The notes under the pieces are model-generated. The model ran no database searches. It was not told where the DNA came from and saw only the letters and a program-made list of their open reading frames with translations. Positions 8,281-15,948 of a DNA stretch of 33,457 bases are shown here, piece by piece; position 1 is the first letter of the stretch, and every line of letters starts with the position of its first letter. Made by a program: the position numbers and the translations under genes. This DNA comes from Chitinophagaceae bacterium (GTDB taxonomy: Bacteria; Bacteroidota; Bacteroidia; Chitinophagales; Chitinophagaceae): contig JAJTCI010000001.1 in assembly GCA_021323155.1 (NCBI GenBank), positions 1 to 33,457 of the forward strand, given 5' to 3'.

Positions 8281-8628
8281 ATGTACGCATTAAGAAACAA
8301 AGTTCAGCTAATTGGCAACTTAGGTGCTAATCCTGAGGTAAAGAACACGGTAAACGGCAAGAAAATGGCAAGGTTCAGCATCGCAACTGATGAAAGCTAC
8401 CGGAACGCGAATGGTGAGAAGGTCACTGAGACCCAATGGCATAATGTGATTGCCTGGGGGAAGCTGGCCGACATCGCGGAGAGATACCTTACAAAGGGCC
8501 TGGAGGTAGCGGTAGAAGGCAAGCTGGTACACCGGGAGGTGATCGGTAAAGAGGGAAGCAAAAAGCGTTATACCGAGGTGCAGGTGAACGAGATGCTGAT
8601 GCTCAATGCCAGGCATGGTAAATCCTAA
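8281..8628 (+). CDS. ssb: Single-stranded DNA-binding protein, short form
   Basis: OB-fold single-stranded DNA-binding protein. Conserved motifs are present in order: KVQLIGNLGANPEVK, GKKMARFSIATDE, TQWHNVIAWGKLADIAERYL, KGLEVAVEGKLVHR and KRYTEVQVNEMLML. At 115 residues it ends straight after the OB fold (NARHGKS). It lacks the Gly/Pro-rich linker and the acidic DDDIPF-type tip that recruits replication and repair partners in housekeeping SSBs, so it is probably a secondary paralogue for recombination or uptake rather than the replicative SSB; this is inference. The ATG at 8281 is the only sensible start. The helicase gene lies downstream beyond a strong hairpin. Confidence 0.95.
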   Translation: MYALRNKVQLIGNLGANPEVKNTVNGKKMARFSIATDESYRNANGEKVTETQWHNVIAWGKLADIAERYLTKGLEVAVEGKLVHREVIGKEGSKKRYTEVQVNEMLMLNARHGKS

Positions 8629-8639
8629 GTCCATATACG

Positions 8640-8676
8640 ATAACTGTCCGCGGGAATTTTTTCCTGCGGCAGTTAT
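8640..8676 (+). terminator. Strong hairpin between ssb and the PIF1-like helicase gene
   Basis: Sixteen paired bases: ATAACTG (8640-8646) with CAGTTAT (8670-8676), one bulged T, then CCGCGGGAA (8648-8656) with TTCCTGCGG (8661-8669, one G-T pair), closed by a TTTT loop. There is no T-run on the 3' side, so it is not a classical intrinsic terminator. It could stop or attenuate ssb transcripts or stabilise their 3' end. Confidence 0.55.
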
Positions 8677-8680
8677 TCTC

Positions 8681-8688
8681 TAAGTTAG
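8681..8688 (+). promoter_or_regulatory. -7 box TAAGTTAG, 5 nt before the helicase ATG
   Basis: Seven of eight TAnnTTTG positions fit. It lies four bases after the preceding hairpin, so the helicase probably has its own promoter and an almost leaderless mRNA. Confidence 0.45.
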
Positions 8689-8693
8689 CAGCG

Positions 8694-11198
8694 ATGACAG
8701 CATTAGATTCTACCAACGAGGCTTTTGGTCTTGCAGTTGAGATGGTGAACCAGAGTAACCGGAATATCTTTCTCACCGGTAAGGCGGGTACAGGAAAGAC
8801 CACGTTCCTCCGTTACATCAAGGCCCACAGCCTGAAGGAGGCCGCTATAGTGGCGCCGACGGGTGTGGCGGCAATTAATGCCGGGGGTACTACGATCCAT
8901 TCATTCTTCCAGTTGCCCTTCACACCCTTTTTGCCCGATGGGTTCATGGGAGGGGAAGAAAGCACCAATAAGCACACGCTGCTTGGAAAAATAAAGCTCA
9001 ACCGGGACCGGATCAAGGTGTTGCAACAACTGGAATTACTGATCATCGACGAGATCAGCATGGTGCGATGCGATGTGTTGGATGCGATCGACACGGTGCT
9101 GCGGCATTTCCGTCATCGTCATGCGGAACCGTTCGGCGGCGTACAGGTATTGCTGATCGGGGACATGTACCAGTTGCCGCCTGTAGCGATCGACGCGGAG
9201 TGGAGCCTCTTGTCGCGTGCGTATGATTCGCCATATTTCTTTGACAGTCATGTTATGCGGCAGGCGCCGCCGGCATATATCGAATTTGATAAGATCTATC
9301 GCCAGCGTGACGATCGTTTTGTGGAACTCCTCAACCAGGTGAGGCATAATGCATTGACCGATGAAGGCCGGCAGATCTTGCAAAGTCTCTACAAGCCAGG
9401 GTTCGCGGGGGGCAAAGAAGATGGCTATATTATACTCACCACCCATAACGCCAAAGCAGACGCCATAAACAACCAGGAGTTGTCGAAGCTGAAGCAAAAG
9501 ACCGTTTCTTTCAAGGCGGAAATAAAAGGCGACTTCAGTGATAAAGCCTACCCGGCCGATGAGACATTGCAACTTAAAGAAGGCGCGCGTGTAATGTTCA
9601 TCAGGAATGATAAGGAAAAGGTCAGACGATACTTCAATGGGAAGATCGGCGTGGTGGTACGTATTTCAGACAACGGGATCTTTGTGCAATGCAACGATCA
9701 GCCGGAAGAAATTGAAGTGCAGAAGGAAACCTGGGATAACATACGGTACAATGTCAATAAAGGGAACAACCAGGTAGAGGAAAATGTGATCGGTTCATTT
9801 TCGCAGTTCCCGTTACGCCTGGCCTGGGCCATTACGATCCACAAGAGCCAGGGATTGACTTTCGAGAAAGCGATCATAGACGCGGGGGCGGCATTCGCGC
9901 CCGGGCAGGTGTACGTGGCGCTGAGCAGGTGTACGGCTTTGGAAGGGATCGTGTTGCATAGCCATGTTACCGGGGCCAGCCTGAAAACGGATCCACGGAT
10001 CGCCCAGTTTTCGCAACGTTGTTCCTCTAGCAAGTTGAAAGATGAACTGAGCCAGTCAAAGCGGGAATACCAGCAACAAATACTGCTTAACCTCTTCGAC
10101 CTTTCACAACTATCAAGAGCAACGCGGGTGTTGACTAAACTTGCTCGCGAAAATACAAAGGACTTTAACGATGCTACGCTGCCGTGGCTGGAGAACCTGG
10201 AAGTAAAGGTGGCCGCTCCTGAAAGCATCGGGCTGAAGTTCAAAGCGCATCTTGAACAATTCTTTTCCGAGCCTGTGGCACCGGAAGAAAATGTGGCTTT
10301 GCAAAAACGCGTGAAAGAGGCTTCCGAATATTTTGTAAAAGAGCTTGACGCAGTATTACAGTTGATCGGTAGCTCTCCCGCGGTCACTGACAGCAAGCTC
10401 CAGGCAAAAGCCTATAACGATGGCCTCAAAGATGTGTTCACGTTTGCCGCCGAAAAGAAACACCTGTTCCATGGGTTCGTGAATGGATTTACAATAGAGA
10501 CTTATTATAAGCAGAGAAAGAGTTTCGTTCTGCCTTCTATCCAGGTCAATAGCTATTCCACGACCACGAGTGGAGCCCTGGCCAGCGAACAACAGCACCC
10601 GGAATTACACTATCGCCTAAGACAATTGCGGAACACGATCTGCGGACAAAAGAACCTGCCGGTATTTATGGTAGCTGCTACAAAGAGCATTGATGAAATG
10701 ACGCAATTCCTGCCGCAGCGCAAGGAAGAGCTGGTAATGATCTCGGGGTTTGGCAGAGCGAAGGTCAACAACTATGGAGAGCAGTTCCTCTCGATCATCA
10801 ACGAGTACTGTGCGGAGCATGGGCTCGCTTCGAATGTAGACCAGATACCATCAAAAAAAGAGCGCACACCCAGAAGTGAACGGAAGGAGAAAGTGGACAC
10901 GAAGGCACTGAGCTATGATCTTTACAAGAAAGGGAATACGATTGCCGAAGTAGCGGCAACGAGGAACCTGGCGGTGACGACTGTCGAGGGCCATCTCGCT
11001 TCCTATGTTGCGAAAGGACTGATACCGGTGCAGGAATTCATTGAAGCGGAAAAGCTTGGCATCATAGAGCCCGCGCTTGAAAATTACGATGGCGGCCCTA
11101 TTACACCAATCATGGCGCAACTGGAGAACAAGGTTAGTTTTAGCGAAATAAGGTTTGCGCTTGCCGCAAAGGAATGGGAAAAATTGCAGACCGCTTAA
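8694..11198 (+). CDS. PIF1-like helicase with C-terminal HRDC and HTH domains
   Basis: Superfamily 1B DNA helicase, 834 residues. The N-terminal ATPase core has Walker A GKAGTGKTT (residues 29-37), motif II IDEISM (about 119-124), the motif VLLIGDMYQLPPV and the late motifs WAITIHKSQGLTFEKAIID and GQVYVALSRCT, all typical of PIF1/RRM3 enzymes. The middle region (about 440-630) is helical and undefined. A HRDC-like domain follows (about 635-715: LRQLRNTICGQKNLPVF...ISGFGRAKVNNYG), then an HTH_40-type helix-turn-helix (about 735-790: ALSYDLYKKGNTIAEVAATR). The architecture suggests unwinding of replication or recombination intermediates; DNA-substrate preference is not visible. Its stop TAA shares the TTAA tetranucleotide with the convergent uraH stop. 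Confidence 0.93.
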   Translation: MTALDSTNEAFGLAVEMVNQSNRNIFLTGKAGTGKTTFLRYIKAHSLKEAAIVAPTGVAAINAGGTTIHSFFQLPFTPFLPDGFMGGEESTNKHTLLGKIKLNRDRIKVLQQLELLIIDEISMVRCDVLDAIDTVLRHFRHRHAEPFGGVQVLLIGDMYQLPPVAIDAEWSLLSRAYDSPYFFDSHVMRQAPPAYIEFDKIYRQRDDRFVELLNQVRHNALTDEGRQILQSLYKPGFAGGKEDGYIILTTHNAKADAINNQELSKLKQKTVSFKAEIKGDFSDKAYPADETLQLKEGARVMFIRNDKEKVRRYFNGKIGVVVRISDNGIFVQCNDQPEEIEVQKETWDNIRYNVNKGNNQVEENVIGSFSQFPLRLAWAITIHKSQGLTFEKAIIDAGAAFAPGQVYVALSRCTALEGIVLHSHVTGASLKTDPRIAQFSQRCSSSKLKDELSQSKREYQQQILLNLFDLSQLSRATRVLTKLARENTKDFNDATLPWLENLEVKVAAPESIGLKFKAHLEQFFSEPVAPEENVALQKRVKEASEYFVKELDAVLQLIGSSPAVTDSKLQAKAYNDGLKDVFTFAAEKKHLFHGFVNGFTIETYYKQRKSFVLPSIQVNSYSTTTSGALASEQQHPELHYRLRQLRNTICGQKNLPVFMVAATKSIDEMTQFLPQRKEELVMISGFGRAKVNNYGEQFLSIINEYCAEHGLASNVDQIPSKKERTPRSERKEKVDTKALSYDLYKKGNTIAEVAATRNLAVTTVEGHLASYVAKGLIPVQEFIEAEKLGIIEPALENYDGGPITPIMAQLENKVSFSEIRFALAAKEWEKLQTA

Positions 11199-11533
11199 GA
11201 ACCACGATAAGTGGAATAACCGAAAGGGTTCAGTAAAAGAGGGACATGATAATGTTCTCCTGAATTGATCTCGAAAACGATCTCTACGTATGGATAAAAG
11301 GTCTTCACCTGTTCTTTGTCGAAATAGTCTTTCGTCTCGAAGCGTATTTTATATATGCCCTGACGCAACACCATAGAATCGCTCAGCAGGTCGGGTATCC
11401 TGCCATCGGAATTGGTAACACCGCGGGTCACTTCTTTCCACTCGTCATTGCCACCCTGGTAGAGGATGATCACGATGCCCAATGCCGGGCGGCCTTTTGT
11501 TGTGTCAAGGATATGCGTAGTGATCTGTCCCAT
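11195..11533 (-). CDS. uraH: 5-hydroxyisourate hydrolase
   Basis: Transthyretin-like enzyme that hydrolyses 5-hydroxyisourate to OHCU, the second step from urate toward S-allantoin. The N-terminal THILDTTKGRPA carries the catalytic His, HYHVPLLL the second His, and the protein ends in YRGS, the family's C-terminal signature. The 112-residue length is standard for the bacterial form, with no signal peptide. It is the last gene of the minus-strand operon, 3 bp after uraD, consistent with the need to process PuuD's unstable product quickly. Confidence 0.96.
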   Translation of the reverse strand: MGQITTHILDTTKGRPALGIVIILYQGGNDEWKEVTRGVTNSDGRIPDLLSDSMVLRQGIYKIRFETKDYFDKEQVKTFYPYVEIVFEINSGEHYHVPLLLNPFGYSTYRGS

Positions 11534-11536
11534 GGG

Positions 11537-12043
11537 TTATGAATTGATAAGTTTATCCAACCGCAGCTTTGTTATTTGCATCTGTTGGTCGGCGGCGATC
11601 TCTAATTCTTCGCCCGGTTCATTGTTAATTCTTGACTCTAATAATGCGAGCATTTCTTCAGCGGATTTCCCGGTTGCACATACTATGAAGATATATCCAA
11701 ACTTGTCTTCGTAGCGACGATTCCCTTCCGACAAGCGGTTCAATGCTTCTTCCGGTGCTGTATTCACTCCGGATTGCTCACTCGAAGCCCATTGGGCAGT
11801 AGAGGCGAACTTTTCCCGGAGCGCATCCACTTCACCGATCTTCGGGTGGTGACTGAAGGCCTCTTTCCAATCTTCCTCCGAGCACTCGTACCATTTCTCC
11901 TCCGCGTCTTCCATCAGGTCAACATAATCCTCTGCGGGAAATACACCGAGCATTTTCTCAGCCCATGCGTTAGATCCGCAGCACCTGAGTAATTCCTGTT
12001 TGAGTTGTTCCGGAGGAAGGTGATTGAGTTCGTGTAAAGTCAT
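11537..12043 (-). CDS. uraD: OHCU decarboxylase
   Basis: 2-oxo-4-hydroxy-4-carboxy-5-ureidoimidazoline decarboxylase, giving S-allantoin stereospecifically. Alpha-helical protein of 168 residues with the family landmarks: the N-terminal LNHLPPEQLKQELLRCCGS, the active-site HHPKIGEVDALREKF (catalytic His), the SEQSGVNTA motif, and the late FGYIFIVCATGKSAEEML with RINNEPGEEL. It lies between alc (70-bp gap) and uraH (3 bp), transcribed from the allB side. The start gives the normal length with LHELNHLP at the N-terminus. Confidence 0.96.
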   Translation of the reverse strand: MTLHELNHLPPEQLKQELLRCCGSNAWAEKMLGVFPAEDYVDLMEDAEEKWYECSEEDWKEAFSHHPKIGEVDALREKFASTAQWASSEQSGVNTAPEEALNRLSEGNRRYEDKFGYIFIVCATGKSAEEMLALLESRINNEPGEELEIAADQQMQITKLRLDKLINS

Positions 12044-12113
12044 ATGCTATAATGTAGGGAAACAGCCGCAAAGTTCCTGCCTTAATATCGCCGCCGATGA
12101 AATTATGCTTCTG

Positions 12114-13109
12114 TTATTTCTTAATCCTGCCGCGGCAGCGAATCCTGCTGATGCCTCCATCGGGGAAGATGGTCAGCTTTACATGTGTGAACGGTTCTTT
12201 GCTTTCGCTTTTGAACTCGTGTTCATGGTCCGCTTTGAGTTTGCTTTGTGGAAGGATGGTTGTCCATTTTGCTTCCCAGAAGTTGGCCTCACTGTCCTCA
12301 CCCTCGATGACGCAACCATCCACCTGGCAGCTGTCGGGATAGTTGCCTTTGAAGTGACATGTGTCGATCAATAGATTGTCGATCACACCGCGGTGGGCAA
12401 GTCGAACGATCACCCAGTCATGGTTATTCGGTGTACGGTTCCTTTTTGTTTCCCAGCCGTCACCCATGTTTACCCCCCGCCCCGGCATGATCAGATTGTC
12501 CATATGCGAGAAGAACATGTCGTTGCAAAGGATCGCCTTGGCGCCATTCACAGCCGCGGCCAGGTCGATCGTTTCCTTTTCACTTACCAGGTTCCAGTCT
12601 TTGAAGACTTCGCCATATACCTTCAGCCTGGCGACACCCCCATCCGGGTAGATGTGCAACCGGAGGTGGGTATAGATATCCCTGCCGGCTATTTCATAGA
12701 AATTCTGCGAGCCTGGTTGCAGAGATGATTTCGGAAGTATCTCCTTCCACTCGGCTTTTTCCCAGCTTTTGCCATCAATGATATATGCTGCTTCTATAGA
12801 TGCGTGTGGCGGGTGATTGCCAAGAAAGTAATTCGTGTCTATATCCACACCATGGATCTTGCCCGAGGTGGCCAGTTGAACCACGCACCAGTCGTGGCCG
12901 GGCGTACGCTTACGGCGTGATTCCCATCCATCCATCCATTTACCACGGTCGGTGTATTTGTCAGAGATAAAAATTCCCCTGCCCGGCTTGATCAGGTTCT
13001 CCTTTTCGGCGAAAAAATCATCCGTTGCATATAACACCTTGCCACCAAGACGTTCCGCCGCAAGATCAGTGAGTGCGGTAAAGGAAGGAGCTGATTTATC
13101 TTCTGTCAT
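12114..13109 (-). CDS. alc: Allantoicase
   Basis: Hydrolyses allantoate to ureidoglycolate and urea; cytosolic. The 331 residues contain the expected two homologous allantoicase domains, each with a Gly-rich/Trp motif: GRGIFISDKY...GWESRRKRTPGHDWCVVQLA (first half) and GRGVNMGDGWETKRNRTPNNHDWVIVRLA (second half). Each is followed by the D-x-D/C-FxGN strand (VDIDTNYFLGNHPP; LIDTCHFKGNYPDS). The length is normal. Its ATG overlaps the allB stop by 14 bp, so the two are translationally linked. No ureidoglycolate-processing gene is present next to it. Confidence 0.95.
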   Translation of the reverse strand: MTEDKSAPSFTALTDLAAERLGGKVLYATDDFFAEKENLIKPGRGIFISDKYTDRGKWMDGWESRRKRTPGHDWCVVQLATSGKIHGVDIDTNYFLGNHPPHASIEAAYIIDGKSWEKAEWKEILPKSSLQPGSQNFYEIAGRDIYTHLRLHIYPDGGVARLKVYGEVFKDWNLVSEKETIDLAAAVNGAKAILCNDMFFSHMDNLIMPGRGVNMGDGWETKRNRTPNNHDWVIVRLAHRGVIDNLLIDTCHFKGNYPDSCQVDGCVIEGEDSEANFWEAKWTTILPQSKLKADHEHEFKSESKEPFTHVKLTIFPDGGISRIRCRGRIKK

Positions 13110-14451
13110 TCAGTAATATTTTGCCTTCGTTCAAATGTAACAACTTTCCCTGGCCATACACCTGCTTTCCTGAGAGGAAGGTTTGCTGCACAACACCCGA
13201 AAGGGTTTCATTTAAATAGGGCGTCGTTTTGTGGCGGTGCAGTATGATATCGCTGGTAACGGTAAAGGACTTCCCTGGATCCCAGGTAACAAAGTCCCCA
13301 TCATAACCTTTTTCGATCGCTCCTTTCCGGTTAGTGGATATTGCGCCCTGGACGAGGCGGGCTGGGTGCGCACAAAGCCAGCTGGCCACGTCATCGGGTG
13401 TGCAGCCATGCTTTTTTGCCGCTGTCCATAAAGCCGGCAATGCGAACTGTATAGAAGAGAGGCCACCCCAGGCCTCGGCGAGATTCCCGGTGTCGAGATG
13501 TTTCAGCTCCGGCGGTGCAGGTGAATGATCAGTAGCAACAAAATCGATAATGCCATCTTTTAATGCCTGCCAGAGTTTTTCGTTGTTCTCTTTTTCACGG
13601 ATGGGAGGCGCACATTTATACTCGCATTGTCCGTCCGGTATGTCTTCGGCGTTAAAGTACAGGTAATGCTGCGCGGTTTCCACCGTTAGTGGTAGTCCCT
13701 TTTGTTTTGCTCTCGTGATCTGTGTTATCGAATCGGCGGAAGAAAGGTGAACGATATGGGTACGGCAGTTAAATTCTTCGCATAATCGTATCATTAGCGC
13801 GATGGCGTTGTCTTCCCACTGTTTTGGCCGGGAGCTTAGGTATGTTTGGTAGGACCTCACGCCTGACCCCTCTCCAAAGGAGAGGGCAGTCGAAAGCTCG
13901 CAATGCACCAACAAAGGGAGACCATACTTGGCGATCAGCGGCATTACTTTTCTCAAATCCGCTTCAGTAACATTGGGGAACTCATCGATACCTGAATGGG
14001 TAAGAAAGGCTTTGAAGCCGAGGACGCCAGCCGCGATCAATGGTTCCATCTCTTTTTCATTGCCTGGTATCACGCCTCCCCAGAAGCCAACATTCGTATG
14101 CAGCTTGTTGTTTGTTGCATCCAGCTTTTCACGGAACGCTTGTTTGGTTGTGGTCACCGGTGACGAATTGAGCGGCATATCTACCAGCGTGGTAACTCCA
14201 CCAGCAACCGCGGCCCGGGTCGCCGTATCAAATCCTTCCCATTCGGTCCTTCCTGGTTCGTTGATGTGCACATGTGGATCGACAATGCCGGCCATTAGTA
14301 TATTGTCACCAACTTCTACCACGGTACAATCCAATCCTTCGGGCGCTCGTTCTGCCACTTCAACAATAACACCATTGCGTATGAGGACCCACGCTTCTTT
14401 TGTTCCAGCCGGGGTTATTGTTTTCGCGCTATGTATCACCTGGTCGATCAT
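13096..14451 (-). CDS. allB: Allantoinase
   Basis: Cyclic-amidohydrolase-family enzyme opening the hydantoin ring of allantoin to allantoate. Metal-site motifs are intact: His60 and His62 in DPHVHINEPG, the carbamylated Lys147 in GFKAFLTHSG, His183 in LVHCE, His235 in HIVHLSS and Asp308 in VATDHSPAP. The 451-residue length is normal. It is the promoter-proximal gene of the minus-strand allB-alc-uraD-uraH operon, starting 51 bp from puuD's divergent start behind a TACTTTAG -7 box. Residues about 187-199 (TALSFGEGSGVRS) are encoded by a palindromic intergenic-type repeat carried in frame between VHCEL and YQTYLSSRP, a surface loop in this family. Confidence 0.96.
   Translation of the reverse strand: MIDQVIHSAKTITPAGTKEAWVLIRNGVIVEVAERAPEGLDCTVVEVGDNILMAGIVDPHVHINEPGRTEWEGFDTATRAAVAGGVTTLVDMPLNSSPVTTTKQAFREKLDATNNKLHTNVGFWGGVIPGNEKEMEPLIAAGVLGFKAFLTHSGIDEFPNVTEADLRKVMPLIAKYGLPLLVHCELSTALSFGEGSGVRSYQTYLSSRPKQWEDNAIALMIRLCEEFNCRTHIVHLSSADSITQITRAKQKGLPLTVETAQHYLYFNAEDIPDGQCEYKCAPPIREKENNEKLWQALKDGIIDFVATDHSPAPPELKHLDTGNLAEAWGGLSSIQFALPALWTAAKKHGCTPDDVASWLCAHPARLVQGAISTNRKGAIEKGYDGDFVTWDPGKSFTVTSDIILHRHKTTPYLNETLSGVVQQTFLSGKQVYGQGKLLHLNEGKILLNDRR
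13855..13886. repeat. Bacteroidota-type palindromic repeat embedded in allB
   Basis: Perfect 8-bp arms CCCTCTCC-AAA-GGAGAGGG (13868-13886) preceded by CCTCACGCCTGAC. The combination resembles the short palindromic element common between genes in Bacteroidota genomes, here inside a reading frame and translated as ALSFGEGSGVRS on the minus strand. Family membership is recalled, not searched. Confidence 0.6.
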
Positions 14452-14457
14452 CGTTGA

Positions 14458-14465
14458 CTAAAGTA
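14458..14465 (-). promoter_or_regulatory. -7 box TACTTTAG for the allB operon
   Basis: Seven of eight TAnnTTTG positions fit on the minus strand, six nt upstream of the allB ATG. It lies in the 51-bp divergent spacer, next to the plus-strand -7 box of puuD. Confidence 0.5.
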
Positions 14466-14478
14466 AAAACTAATTCCT

Positions 14479-14486
14479 TACATTAG
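14479..14486 (+). promoter_or_regulatory. -7 box TACATTAG for puuD
   Basis: Seven of eight TAnnTTTG positions fit, 16 nt before the puuD ATG. A TTG at 14454-14456 could be the -33 element, though the 22-nt spacing is slightly long. Confidence 0.45.
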
Positions 14487-14502
14487 AGAGATAAACTAAC
14501 GG

Positions 14503-15903
14503 ATGCTGAACATCATCATATTTGTGGTCTTAGGGTTTATTCTTTTTATGATGTTCTTCATCGAACACAAATTCCCTTCTATTGTTAAGAAAGCCAGCGA
14601 ACACAGGGACGAAGAATATTTTCACGAAAAGGTAGAGGTATCACGCGGGTTCATTTATGCGGCGATCGTTCTGGTAGTGGTACTGATGATCGCTGCGTTG
14701 TACATGATGGTAAAAGGCACGCCTTACGAAGGCCATATCATGGAATGGCTGAACATTATTATGCGGGTGATGCACGTTACGTTCGGTATCGCCTGGATCG
14801 GGGCCTCATTTTATTTTGTGTGGCTGGAGAATGCGCTTAACCGGAAGGACGGTGTAAGGGATGAACTCGCCGGGAACCTGTGGGCGATCCATGGAGGCGG
14901 TTTCTATTACCTGGAGAAGTATAAAGTGGCGCCGCAACAGGTGCCAAAGCAATTGCACTGGTTCAAGTACGAGGCGTATTTTACCTGGCTGTCGGGTTTC
15001 TGCATGATGTTCATCGTGTATTACTTTAACGCGAAAGCCATGCTGGTAGATGACACTGTGCTCAAACTCACCGCTGCACAAGCGATTGGTATCGGCATCG
15101 GTTCGCTCGTGGTGGGCTGGGTGATCTATGACCTGCTTTGCAAGACACCACTTGCCAGGAGTAAGTGGTTCGCTCCTGTCGGATTTGTTTTACTGGTGGC
15201 GTTCGCCTGGGGTTACGCGAACGTATTCAATAGCCGCGCTGCTTATATTCACTTTGGTGCGATGCTGGGTACTATCATGGCGGCCAACGTATTCTTTGTT
15301 ATCATTCCCGCGCAAAAGGCAATGGTGAATGCTGCAAAGCAGGGGAAACCCGTGAACCCGGAACTTGGTAAGCATGCGGGACTTCGATCACTCCACAACA
15401 ACTATTTCACGCTACCCGTTTTGTTCGTGATGGTGAGCAATCATTTTCCTTCCACGTTCGGTCACCAGTACAGCTGGGCGGTGCTCGCGGCGATATCCGT
15501 TGGCGCAGCTGGCGTAAAGCATTACCTGAACCTGAAGGAACGTGGTCAATACAATATATGGGTGATGCCGGTGTCTGCGCTGATCCTGCTGGCAGTTGCT
15601 TTTGTCACCGCCCCACCCAAACCGGGCGCTTGCAAAGAGAATATCAGTTACGCGGAAGTAAATGCCATCATCACTACCCGTTGTATACAATGCCATAGCA
15701 GCAAACCGACCGATGATGTATATACCGCACCGCCTAACGGCGTGACGTATGACATACCCGCGAACATCGTGAAGCTGAAAGACCAGGTCATGCAGCGCGT
15801 TGTAGTGACGAAGACCATGCCTTTAAATAATAAGACAGGCATGACGCCGGAGGAAAGAGATGTGATCAGGTGCTGGATAGAGCAGGGGGCGAAGATGAAG
15901 TGA
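14503..15903 (+). CDS. puuD: Urate hydroxylase PuuD (membrane urate oxidase with cytochrome c domain)
   Basis: Membrane-bound urate oxidase type. The first ~375 residues hold about eight transmembrane helices and the family segment IIMRVMHVTFGIAWIGASFY near residues 85-104, with an ENALNRK loop and further His and Trp residues (KQLHWFKYEAYFTWLSG). The periplasmic C-terminus is a cytochrome c domain with the haem motif C394-x2-C397-H398 (CIQCH) and a Met-ligand region near VVTKTMPLNNKTGMT. Electrons from urate would thus pass to the respiratory chain rather than to O2 giving peroxide, as in soluble uricase; this follows from what is known of the family. The 466-residue length is normal. It is divergent from allB, making a complete urate-to-ureidoglycolate block. 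Confidence 0.93.
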   Translation: MLNIIIFVVLGFILFMMFFIEHKFPSIVKKASEHRDEEYFHEKVEVSRGFIYAAIVLVVVLMIAALYMMVKGTPYEGHIMEWLNIIMRVMHVTFGIAWIGASFYFVWLENALNRKDGVRDELAGNLWAIHGGGFYYLEKYKVAPQQVPKQLHWFKYEAYFTWLSGFCMMFIVYYFNAKAMLVDDTVLKLTAAQAIGIGIGSLVVGWVIYDLLCKTPLARSKWFAPVGFVLLVAFAWGYANVFNSRAAYIHFGAMLGTIMAANVFFVIIPAQKAMVNAAKQGKPVNPELGKHAGLRSLHNNYFTLPVLFVMVSNHFPSTFGHQYSWAVLAAISVGAAGVKHYLNLKERGQYNIWVMPVSALILLAVAFVTAPPKPGACKENISYAEVNAIITTRCIQCHSSKPTDDVYTAPPNGVTYDIPANIVKLKDQVMQRVVVTKTMPLNNKTGMTPEERDVIRCWIEQGAKMK

Positions 15904-15948
15904 GCCGGAAGCAGGCATAGCTGCGAATAATTAAATCGACATAGACAG

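Noticed and set aside
9698..10396. Long 232-codon minus-strand frame
   Set aside because: Shadow of the helicase gene; Ser/Cys-rich composition typical of antisense frames.
13928..14461. 177-codon plus-strand frame
   Set aside because: Antisense of allB, whose metal-ligand motifs are all intact on the minus strand.
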